Shown in pieces: positions 8,592 through 15,654 of a DNA stretch of 64,000 nucleotides. The stretch lies in contig NZ_KQ947986.1 of assembly GCF_001513975.1 (NCBI RefSeq), forward strand, positions 784,713-848,712, given 5' to 3'. Under the pieces are notes generated by a model, which was not told where the DNA came from, did not search any database, and saw nothing but the letters and a program-made list of their open reading frames with translations. Each line of letters starts with the position of its first letter. The first letter of the stretch is position 1. The position numbers and the translations under genes are program-made. This DNA is from Streptomyces curacoi. GTDB taxonomy: Bacteria; Actinomycetota; Actinomycetes; Streptomycetales; Streptomycetaceae.

Positions 8592-8972
8592 ATGCCCCAC
8601 CAGACCGCCGAGGACGGCGCCCCGAGCACGCTGACCGTCGGCAGCACCGTCATCCCCGCCACCCTGAACACCACGCTCACCGCGCAGCGTTTCAAGGACA
8701 AGCTGCCCTTCACCATCAGCCTGCAGAGGTACACCGACGACTACTGCGGAACCGCCACACCGCTGGACACGGACGAGGCCGAACAGCAGGCGGGATGGAA
8801 GAACGGCGACATCGGCTACTTCGGCGGCTGGTTCACCATCCTCTTCGACGGCCAGGAACACTCCCATACCCACACCGAAGTGATGATCATCGGCCGCGTC
8901 GACGAGGGCCACCTCGACACCGTCCGCTGGCTGGACAGCTCTATTACCGTCACCGTCGCCCTGGCCCCATGA
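8592..8972 (+). CDS. Cyclophilin-like fold protein
   Basis: A protein of 126 residues with the cyclophilin-like 2 domain pattern: short N-terminus, TLTAQRFKDKLPFTISLQ, WKNGDIGYFGGWFTILFDG, then MIIGRVDEGHLDTVRWLD. AAAGGA precedes the ATG. Members are small, uncharacterised cytoplasmic proteins often found beside NADPH oxidoreductase, hydrolase or cupin genes, which fits this cassette. It is the last gene before a strong terminator at 9014-9040. Confidence 0.75.
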   Translation: MPHQTAEDGAPSTLTVGSTVIPATLNTTLTAQRFKDKLPFTISLQRYTDDYCGTATPLDTDEAEQQAGWKNGDIGYFGGWFTILFDGQEHSHTHTEVMIIGRVDEGHLDTVRWLDSSITVTVALAP

Positions 8973-9013
8973 GCCACCGGCGCAACTCGGGCGGATGCCC
9001 CTTCCGTGAACGG

Positions 9014-9040
9014 CTGAACCCCGGCAACGCCGGGGTTCAG
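9014..9040 (+). terminator. Strong hairpin terminator after the XRE-controlled cassette
   Basis: CTGAACCCCGGC, a three-base AAC loop, then GCCGGGGTTCAG: a perfect 12-bp stem 41 bases after the cyclophilin-like stop codon. No U-run follows, as is usual in Streptomyces. Confidence 0.8.
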
Positions 9041-9501
9041 TGCTGTTGAAGATCAGATGTCTCCGTCTTCTCTCCGAAGCACCCGCTCCAGGGCTTACCA
9101 CCAGCCCGGACAATGGACAGACCAAAACCCCATCCATTATTTGGGCTCATCCGCCCACCCCGGCAGCAGAGCGGGGTCGGACACAGGGGCGGCGAGCGTC
9201 GGTTCCGGCAGCGCCCGTGTCACAGCCCCATGCCTTCCACCCAGCCCGCCCGTCGGCAAAGCGAGCGTACGCACCCGACTGTCGGCCCGACCAGGGCAGG
9301 TCAGCGCACGACAACACCTCGCCTGGGGCTGTGTGTTGAGCTCCTGGCGCACGTCCAGGTAGCAGTGCAGCCGGACATTGGGCTGTCCCGGATCCCGTGT
9401 CGTACGGTCTGATGTCGCGGGTCGTCCACCGTCCGTAACGGATCTCACCGAACCCGGCGGTGCCGCCGGTACGGCCGAAAGATCTGAACCGATACCGGGA
9501 A
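9041..9501. other. Intergenic stretch with ligase-like relic
   Basis: It holds the decayed fragment at 9107-9250. Bases 9251-9501 show no gene I can support. A short leftward frame (about 9290-9430) with a pattern like PNVRLHCYLDVRQELN is protein-like but unrecognised. Confidence 0.45.
9107..9250 (-). pseudogene. Decayed N-terminal fragment resembling ATP-dependent DNA ligase, copy B
   Basis: Leftward from a GTG at 9223 it reads VTRALPEPTLAAPVSDPALL then PGWADEPK and TAA. It ends at the same residue (the Lys of EPK) as copy A at 5337-5475, and the DNA stays similar beyond it (GGATGGGGTTT, TCTGTCC, TTGTCC). Both copies have the same orientation and bracket the CMD/cupin/hydrolase cassette. 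Confidence 0.45.
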
Positions 9502-10620
9502 TCAGGCCGCGACGAGCTCCTGCTCGCGGGCCGGCGTCTTGTCCTTGGGCTTCTTGTTCGGCAGCGAGAGCCGGAAGACCTTGTGCCACGCGGAGAACAC
9601 CTGCTTGGGCAGCGGCCCGGTGACGTACTCCAGCTCGTACTTTTCGAACAGCGCGCGCACCTTCACCGCGACCTCGGCGTACCGGTTGCTCGGCAGGTCC
9701 GGGAACAGGTGGTGCTCGATCTGGTGCGACAGGTTGCCGGTCATGAAGTGCATGGCCTTGCTGCCGCTGATGTTGGCCGAGCCCATCATCTGGCGCAGGT
9801 ACCACTGGCCGCGCGTCTCGCCCTTGATCGACCGGCGCTCGAAGACCTGTACGCCCTCGGGGAAGTGCCCGCACATGATGACCGAGTGGGACCAGATGTT
9901 GCGGACCAGGTTCGCGGTGAACGTGGCGGCGAGCGTGGGGAGGAACGACGGGCCCGACAGCAGCGGGTGGATCACGTAGTCCTTGAGCACCTGCTTGCGG
10001 ATCTTGCGGCCCACGGCCTTGGCCCGCGCGCGGAACTCGGGGTTCTTGCGGCGGCGCTTGTGCAGGTTCTTGCCGAGCTCCAGGTCGTACGCTGCGATGC
10101 CGTACTCGAAGAAGCAGGCGTTGATGAAGTTCCACAGCGGCTGGCCGAGGTGGAACGGGTGCCACTTCTGGTCCTCGTCGACGCGCATGATGCCGTAGCC
10201 GAGGTCGTTGTCCTTGCCGATCACGTTGGTGTACGTGTGGTGCAGTTCGTTGTGCGAGTGCTTCCACTGGTCGGCCGGCGAGACGTGATCCCATTCCCAG
10301 GTGGTGGAGTGGATCTTCGGGTCGCGCATCCAGTCCCACTGGCCGTGCAGGATGTTGTGGCCGATCTCCATATTGTCCATGATCTTCGCCACGGACAGGC
10401 CGGCGGTGCCGATCAGCCAGGCGGGCGGGAAGATCGAGAACAGCAGTACGCCCCTGCTGACCAGCTCGAGCTTGCGCTGCGCCGAGATGACCTTCCGGAT
10501 GTAGGCGGCGTCCTTCTCGCCGCGGCCGGCGATCACCTCGTCGCGGATCGCGTCCAGCTCGCGGCCGAGCTCCTCGATCTGCTCCGCGGTCAGGTGGGCG
10601 GTGGGGTCGATGGCGGTCAA
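9502..10620 (-). CDS. Membrane fatty acid desaturase (acyl-CoA desaturase, DesA3-like)
   Basis: A protein of 372 residues with the three histidine boxes of membrane di-iron desaturases: GHNILH (88-92), HSHNELHH (121-128) and HQIEHH (299-304). Hydrophobic stretches around 55-82 and 222-250 fit the membrane-embedded fold. It resembles the mycobacterial DesA3 group that desaturates stearoyl-CoA or a related acyl group using O2 and electrons from a dedicated reductase. The reductase gene lies seven bases upstream in the same direction. Expression is probably set by the divergent PucR-type regulator at 11770. Confidence 0.88.
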   Translation of the reverse strand: MTAIDPTAHLTAEQIEELGRELDAIRDEVIAGRGEKDAAYIRKVISAQRKLELVSRGVLLFSIFPPAWLIGTAGLSVAKIMDNMEIGHNILHGQWDWMRDPKIHSTTWEWDHVSPADQWKHSHNELHHTYTNVIGKDNDLGYGIMRVDEDQKWHPFHLGQPLWNFINACFFEYGIAAYDLELGKNLHKRRRKNPEFRARAKAVGRKIRKQVLKDYVIHPLLSGPSFLPTLAATFTANLVRNIWSHSVIMCGHFPEGVQVFERRSIKGETRGQWYLRQMMGSANISGSKAMHFMTGNLSHQIEHHLFPDLPSNRYAEVAVKVRALFEKYELEYVTGPLPKQVFSAWHKVFRLSLPNKKPKDKTPAREQELVAA

Positions 10621-10627
10621 GGTGCTC

Positions 10628-11683
10628 CTACCGGTCGATGTCGCAGGGGCCCGCCGCGGCGGACACGCAGGTCTGGATGAGGACGCCCGGCTCGGCCTCG
10701 GTGATCTCGCCGGTGCGCAGGTCGCGGACGGCGCCCGCCTTGAGCGGCGTGACGCAGCCGAAGCAGATGCCCATGCGGCACCCGGAGGGCATGAGCACGC
10801 CGGCCTCCTCGCCGGCGTCCAGCAACGGCGTGGTGCCGTCCGCGTCGACGGTCTTGCCGGTGGCGCTGAACGTGACCTCGCCGCCGTCGCCGGCGACGAC
10901 GATGCTGGGGCGGAAGCGTTCGGTGTGCAGGCGCTCTGGGACGCCGTGCTCGCTCCAGTGCTCTTCGGCGGCGTCGAGCAGGCCCGCGGGCCCGCAAGCC
11001 CAGGTCTCGCGCTCGGCCCAGTCGGGCACGAGTTCGTCGAGACGGCCGATGTCGAGCATGCCGTCGGTGTCGGTGTGCACCTCGGTGAGCTGCAGCTTCT
11101 TGTCCGCGACCAGGTCGTGCAGTTCGTTGCGGAAGATCACGTCGTGCGGCTGCGGCGCGCAGTGGACCATGACGACGTCGTTGAGCTCAGTGTCGCGCAG
11201 CATGCCCATCACGGGCGTGATGCCGCTGCCGGCCGTCAGGTAGAGCACCTTGGGAGGCTTGGCCTTGGGCAGCACGAAGTCACCGGTCGCCTGGTCGAGC
11301 TGGATCAGCGTGCCCGGTTTCGCCCTGCGGACCAGGTGGTTGCTGACCTTGCCGTCCTCGATCGCCTTCACGGTGATCGTGACGCGGCCGTCTGGGCGGT
11401 TTGCCGGCGAGGTGAGCGAGTAGGCACGCCACAGGCGCACCCCGTCGACGTCGACGCCGATCCGCACATACTGACCGGCCGTGTGGCCGCGCCAGCCCCG
11501 TCCCGGCCTGATCACGATGGTCGCGGCGTCACCCGTCTCGGGGTGCACGGCCTCGATGCGCCCCCGCAGGTCAGCGCCCGCACGCAGCGGGCTGACCAGG
11601 TCGAGGTAGTCCGACGGCAGCAGCGGCGTCGTGACCATCTCCAGCAGTTTCCACGCCCTGCTGCGCAGGGCTGCACTCGTCAT
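10628..11683 (-). CDS. Ferredoxin reductase with C-terminal 2Fe-2S domain (desaturase electron donor)
   Basis: A protein of 351 residues. Order: FAD domain with RAYSLTS (87-93), NAD(P) domain with YLTAGSGITPVMG and WACGPAGLLDAAE, then a plant-type 2Fe-2S domain with CRMGICFGC and a distant TC. This is the architecture of the reductase paired with DesA3-type desaturases (as mycobacterial Rv3230c with Rv3229c). I start at the ATG at 11683; the open frame further upstream overlaps the divergent gene and is not protein-like. It is the first gene of the two-gene operon. Confidence 0.87.
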   Translation of the reverse strand: MTSAALRSRAWKLLEMVTTPLLPSDYLDLVSPLRAGADLRGRIEAVHPETGDAATIVIRPGRGWRGHTAGQYVRIGVDVDGVRLWRAYSLTSPANRPDGRVTITVKAIEDGKVSNHLVRRAKPGTLIQLDQATGDFVLPKAKPPKVLYLTAGSGITPVMGMLRDTELNDVVMVHCAPQPHDVIFRNELHDLVADKKLQLTEVHTDTDGMLDIGRLDELVPDWAERETWACGPAGLLDAAEEHWSEHGVPERLHTERFRPSIVVAGDGGEVTFSATGKTVDADGTTPLLDAGEEAGVLMPSGCRMGICFGCVTPLKAGAVRDLRTGEITEAEPGVLIQTCVSAAAGPCDIDR

Positions 11684-11714
11684 GACTCCAGCTTGCTGCG
11701 CCTCAAGGCGTAAA

Positions 11715-11766
11715 GTCCTGACCACAGGACGTAAATCTGGTCGGCTGAATTGTTCACAGGGAACAA
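11715..11766. promoter_or_regulatory. Divergent operator region of the desaturase operon
   Basis: Two inverted repeats lie in the 86-bp gap: GTCCTG-ACCA-CAGGAC (11715-11730) and TTGTTC-ACAGG-GAACAA (11750-11766). The second overlaps the ribosome site of the pucR-type gene, so binding there would suit autorepression. The assignment to that regulator is inference. Confidence 0.45.
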
Positions 11767-11769
11767 AAC

Positions 11770-12945
11770 ATGAGCCATGCAATCCGGAGGGCCAGCGAAC
11801 TGGCCCTGGACGAGACGACGGTCACCGCACTGCGGGCCGCGCTGAAGACCACCGCCGACGAGGTCGTCCAGGCGATCATCGACGAGGTCCCTCCCTACGC
11901 CAACGCCCTTTCGGGCCGCATGGGCGGCACCATCCGCCGAGCCGTCCGCACCGCCCTGGGGCACTACCTGGACCTCGCGAGCGGGAACGCCACAGCCGGC
12001 GACGCCGGTGACGCAGCCTACGAGCTGGGCCGCGGCGAGGTACGCGACGGCCGTTCGATGGACGCCCTGCTCAGCGCCTACCGTGTCGGCGCCCGCGTGG
12101 CCTGGAGATGCCTGGCAGCCGGTGCCGTACCCGCAGGTCTGCCCGCCGCCGAGGTCGCCAAGTTCGCCGAGCTGACCTTCGCCTATATCGACGAGCTCTC
12201 CGCCGCGAGCGCCGCGGGCCACGCCGACGAACTGGCGGCCCGGGGCCGGGCCCACGAGCTCCACCTGGAACACCTGGCCCGCGACCTCCTCGCCGGCGCG
12301 AGCCCGGACGTGCTGCTGGCCTCTGCTCAACGGGCCGGGTGGCAGCCTCCGGTTTCGCTGACCGCGGTCCTGCTGCCCGCCGCCCAGGCCCGGCCTGCCT
12401 ACCGCGCGCTCGACCCGAGCACCCTCGTCCTCGACGATCTGCCGGACGCCACCGGTGTGCTGCTCGTCCCCGATGCCGACCGATCACATCTCTTGCGGCA
12501 GCTGACCGACCGCACCGCCGTGGTCGGCCCGGCCCGGCCATGGACGCGTGCGTCCGCCTCGTACGCACGAGCCGTACGCGCGCGTTCCCTCTCCTCTGAT
12601 ATTCGCGACACCGAGGACCACCTGCCCGAACTGGTGCTGAGCGCCGACGCGGACGCGTTCGCAGACCTGCGCGCCCGAGCCCTCGCACCGTTGCGGACCT
12701 TGCCTGTCGCAACCGCGCGGCGGCTGGAGGAGACGTTGCGGGCGTGGCTGCTGCACCAGGGCAGGCGGGATGAGGTGGCGGCGGCGCTGTTCGTCCATCC
12801 CCAGACCGTCCGGTACCGGATGTCGCAGCTGCGTGAGCTGTTTCCGGATCTCGCATCGCCGCACCGGGTCCTTGAACTGACGCTGGCGGTCGGTCTTCAG
12901 CTCGAACCCATCACCGCGACGCTGGTGTCCGCAAGGTCGCAGTGA
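11770..12945 (+). CDS. PucR-type helix-turn-helix regulator
   Basis: A protein of 391 residues. The N-terminal part is helical (RsbRD-like, with IIDEVPPYA and LGRGEVRDGRSMDALLSAYRVG). A GGDEF-like middle region is degenerate. The C-terminus is the PucR helix-turn-helix: LRAWLLHQGRRDEVAAALFV, HPQTVRYRMSQLRELF. It is divergent from the desaturase/reductase operon with an 86-bp shared promoter region, so it probably controls it in response to membrane or fatty acid state. The ligand is unknown. Confidence 0.82.
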   Translation: MSHAIRRASELALDETTVTALRAALKTTADEVVQAIIDEVPPYANALSGRMGGTIRRAVRTALGHYLDLASGNATAGDAGDAAYELGRGEVRDGRSMDALLSAYRVGARVAWRCLAAGAVPAGLPAAEVAKFAELTFAYIDELSAASAAGHADELAARGRAHELHLEHLARDLLAGASPDVLLASAQRAGWQPPVSLTAVLLPAAQARPAYRALDPSTLVLDDLPDATGVLLVPDADRSHLLRQLTDRTAVVGPARPWTRASASYARAVRARSLSSDIRDTEDHLPELVLSADADAFADLRARALAPLRTLPVATARRLEETLRAWLLHQGRRDEVAAALFVHPQTVRYRMSQLRELFPDLASPHRVLELTLAVGLQLEPITATLVSARSQ

Positions 12946-13388
12946 CACCCAGCGACTGACGGGACGAGGGGTCCGCCGTCTGGTACGGCGAGTCCCCCGC
13001 CCAGCGTGCGCATCCGCGATGCTCGACCCGACCATCGTCGACTTCCTGGGTGCATCCCGATCGCATCCGCTCCCTGGCAGATCCCAAGGCCGCCCGGCGA
13101 ACCCGACTCCGCACGTGACAGAACCCCCGGCTGACGCGCGCCAGCGGGGGTTCTGCATCGCCTGTTCTGTCACACGCGAGTCACGAACACCATCGACGCA
13201 CCCGAACCACAGGGACCCCGGTCTGCGCAAAGGGCATCGTTCGGACCCCGTGGACGTCAGAAGACGGTTCCGACTACGTCACAGCCCACCGGCCGGGATG
13301 TGACCCGGCACACCTTCTCGGGCCAGCGACGTGAAGCAGGACGCGCGTGCATCGTGCAGAGGGGCGGTGGCGGCCGTTCGGGGCAGAG
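12946..13388. other. Intergenic stretch of 443 bp
   Basis: Apart from the terminator at 13120-13154 I see no gene or repeat here. Confidence 0.5.
13120..13154. terminator. Hairpin terminator, probably serving both strands
   Basis: AGAACCCCC pairs with GGGGGTTCT, and an inner GCTG pairs with CAGC. It lies between the convergent pucR-type gene and the flavin monooxygenase gene. Confidence 0.75.
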
Positions 13389-14498
13389 TCAGCCGTCCAG
13401 CGAGAGCGCGTTCTTGGCGTGCGTGATGGATGCCTCGGGGGCAGGGCCGCCCGGGTTTTCCGTGGCCAGGGCCTGATTGAGGGCCACGAAGGAACGCATC
13501 CGCTGCTCGTAGTGGGAGAACGCGGCATGGTGATCGCCGTGTGTCCGGGCGAGGCAGTCGGCCAGCACGTAGGCGCCCGCGACGGCGAGGCTGGTGCCCT
13601 GCCCCGAGAGCGGGGAGGGGCAGTAGCCGGCGTCTCCCAGCAGGGCCACCCTGCCTCGCGACCAATGGTCCATCCGGATCTGGGCCATGGCATCGCAGTA
13701 GAAGTCCGGAGCGTCGCGAGCAGCCTTGGCCAGGCGGCTGCCTTCCCAGCTGAGGGAGGCGAGCTTGTCCGCGACGAGGCGCCGCAGCGCACCGTTGGCG
13801 CGGAGGTCGTGACCGAGCGGCGCGGACTCGAAGCCGAAGGCGATCCTGAGCTCGCTGTTGTCGCGGACGGGCATGATGCCGAATCCCGCATCACCGTCGC
13901 GCAGCCACACCTGCCAGTGGTCCAGCGCGAGGAAGTTGTCCGCGCTGAACACCGAGAGGTAGCTGCCCAGGTGCTGGGCGAAGAGCTCCTCGGGACCGAA
14001 GGCCAGGCGCCGCACGGTCGAGTGCAGGCCGTCGGCCCCGATCACCAGGTCGAAAGCGCGGGGTGCCCCGTGGGCGAAGTGGACGTGTACGCCGGTCTCG
14101 TTCTCGTCGAGGGCGGTGATGCTGTCGCCGAAGAGGTACTCGACGTCTGTGCGCGTGTGTTCGTACACCATCCGCACCAGGTCTTCGCGCAGCAGCTCGA
14201 TGTCGTCGCTGTCGAGTCGGCCGCTGCTGAAGGTCGACTCGGTCGAGCGGTCGATCTCGTGGCCATCGGCGTCGAGGACCGACATGCCGCGCATCCGGGT
14301 GCGCACCCGTCGTGCCTGTTCCAACAGGCCCATCCGTTCGACGACGTCGAGGGCGACGCCGCGGATGTCGACGGCCTGGCCGCCAGGACGCGGTTCCGGG
14401 GCGCGTTCGACGACGGTGGTCTCGAAGCCGTGGCGGTGCAGCCAGTAGGCGAGCACGGGCCCGGCGATTCCGCCGCCGGAGATGAGCACGGTCTGCAT
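13389..14498 (-). CDS. FAD-dependent monooxygenase (class A flavoprotein)
   Basis: A protein of 369 residues with the class A motif set: GxGxxG-type VLISGGGIAGPVLAYWL at the N-terminus, DG motif FDLVIGADGLHSTVR, and GD motif RVALLGDAGYCPSPLSGQGT. It has the normal length for aromatic or tetracycline-type hydroxylases and no membrane segment. The substrate cannot be told. It diverges from the GntR-TetR hybrid regulator at 14657, whose likely operators lie in between, suggesting an inducible detoxification unit. Confidence 0.85.
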   Translation of the reverse strand: MQTVLISGGGIAGPVLAYWLHRHGFETTVVERAPEPRPGGQAVDIRGVALDVVERMGLLEQARRVRTRMRGMSVLDADGHEIDRSTESTFSSGRLDSDDIELLREDLVRMVYEHTRTDVEYLFGDSITALDENETGVHVHFAHGAPRAFDLVIGADGLHSTVRRLAFGPEELFAQHLGSYLSVFSADNFLALDHWQVWLRDGDAGFGIMPVRDNSELRIAFGFESAPLGHDLRANGALRRLVADKLASLSWEGSRLAKAARDAPDFYCDAMAQIRMDHWSRGRVALLGDAGYCPSPLSGQGTSLAVAGAYVLADCLARTHGDHHAAFSHYEQRMRSFVALNQALATENPGGPAPEASITHAKNALSLDG

Positions 14499-14512
14499 GG
14501 GAAGCTCCTTCG

Positions 14513-14546
14513 GTACGCTGTACGCAACTGAACGTACGGCGTACGC
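14513..14546. promoter_or_regulatory. Two near-identical 13-bp direct repeats (operator candidate)
   Basis: GTACGCTGTACGC (14513-14525) and GTACGGCGTACGC (14534-14546) are 21 bp apart, two helical turns, and each is itself nearly palindromic around GTAC. They lie just upstream of the monooxygenase start (14498). A TetR-type binding site is plausible. Confidence 0.55.
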
Positions 14547-14576
14547 GCAGCCTGTTCAATCGCATGGAATGGCTCC

Positions 14577-14636
14577 TTGTACTAGGGCAGTTGGGCTGGA
14601 TTCGGCGCCCTCGCTGATAGCATCTGCACTAGTACA
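14577..14636. promoter_or_regulatory. TGTACTAG half-site and TGCACTAGTACA palindrome (operator candidate)
   Basis: TTGTACTAG (14577-14585) and the 12-bp near-palindrome TGCACTAGTACA (14625-14636), just upstream of the regulator start at 14657. The core ACTAGT fits sites of short GntR (YtrA-like) proteins. The spacing suggests autoregulation. Confidence 0.5.
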
Positions 14637-14656
14637 GGGCAGGAAGGTGGTAGAGC

Positions 14657-15604
14657 ATGACACAGCTCACAGATCCGTCTGGTCAGCCGCCCTATCTGCG
14701 CATCGTCGCCGGGATCCGCCGACGCATCATGGACGGCGAACTGAGTCCCGGCGACCGGGTTCCCTCGACCCGGCAGATCGCCAAAGAGTGGGGTGTGGCG
14801 CTCGCCACCGCCACCAAGGCCCTGACCACCCTTCGCCTTGAGGGGCTTGTCGAGGCCCGCCCGCGCACCGGCACCGTGGTCGCGGAGACCGCGCCCGCCA
14901 GGCCGCCTCGCCGGCCCTCGCCACCTGCCTCGCCCTCCGAGCAGGAGCTGACCCTTGAGCGGATTGTCCGCACCGCCATCGACATCGCCGACGCCGAAGG
15001 CCTGTCAGCGCTCTCCATGCGCGGCGTCGCGGCCCGGCTCGGCGTTGCCGCCATGTCGCCGTACCGGTACGTCCCCAGCAAGGACGACCTCGTCCTGCTC
15101 ATGGCCGACGCCGCATTCGGTGACGAGACCTACCCCGCCGATGCGCCCCAAGGGTGGCGCTCCCGCATCGAGTTGGGCGCTCGGACCCTCTGGGCCGTGT
15201 ACCGCAGGCACCCGTGGCTGGCCCAACTGGGTTCTCTCACCCGCCCGTTGCTCGTGCCCAATCTGATGGTCCACGGCGAATGGATGCTGAGTGCCCTCGA
15301 CGGCCACGGCCTCGATCCCACCACCCTGTTCGACATCCACGTACTGATCTACAGTCACATCCAGGGTCTGGCGGTGCATCTGGAGTGGGAAGCGCACGCC
15401 GAAGCCGCCACAGGCCAGTCGGAAGACCAGTGGATGGACAGCCGGGCCGACGTCCTGCGGGAACTGGTGGACTCGGGCCGCTTCCCCACCTTCGCCAAGG
15501 TCGTCGGAGCCTTTGACGACGGCTACGACCTACGCCTTGACGCGCTCTTCGAATCCGGCCTCAAAGCACTCCTCGACGGCCTGGCTCCCATCGTCGAGAG
15601 TTAG
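14657..15604 (+). CDS. Hybrid regulator: GntR-type DNA-binding domain fused to a TetR-type protein
   Basis: A protein of 315 residues. Residues 10-80 are a GntR winged helix (YLRIVAGIRRRIMDGELSPG, PSTRQIAKEWGVALATATKA). After a Pro-rich linker (about 83-97), residues 100-150 are a TetR helix-turn-helix (ALSMRGVAARLGVAAMSPYR, then YVPSKDDLVLLM), followed by a TetR C-terminal ligand domain. Such proteins therefore carry two DNA-binding modules. It is divergent from the monooxygenase gene, and two different operator-like elements lie between. It probably represses both genes. The ligand is unknown. Confidence 0.87.
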   Translation: MTQLTDPSGQPPYLRIVAGIRRRIMDGELSPGDRVPSTRQIAKEWGVALATATKALTTLRLEGLVEARPRTGTVVAETAPARPPRRPSPPASPSEQELTLERIVRTAIDIADAEGLSALSMRGVAARLGVAAMSPYRYVPSKDDLVLLMADAAFGDETYPADAPQGWRSRIELGARTLWAVYRRHPWLAQLGSLTRPLLVPNLMVHGEWMLSALDGHGLDPTTLFDIHVLIYSHIQGLAVHLEWEAHAEAATGQSEDQWMDSRADVLRELVDSGRFPTFAKVVGAFDDGYDLRLDALFESGLKALLDGLAPIVES

Positions 15605-15654
15605 GGAACGCCTGTGCCGGAACGTTGTCAGTGGCGGGTGGCAGCATCGGACGT

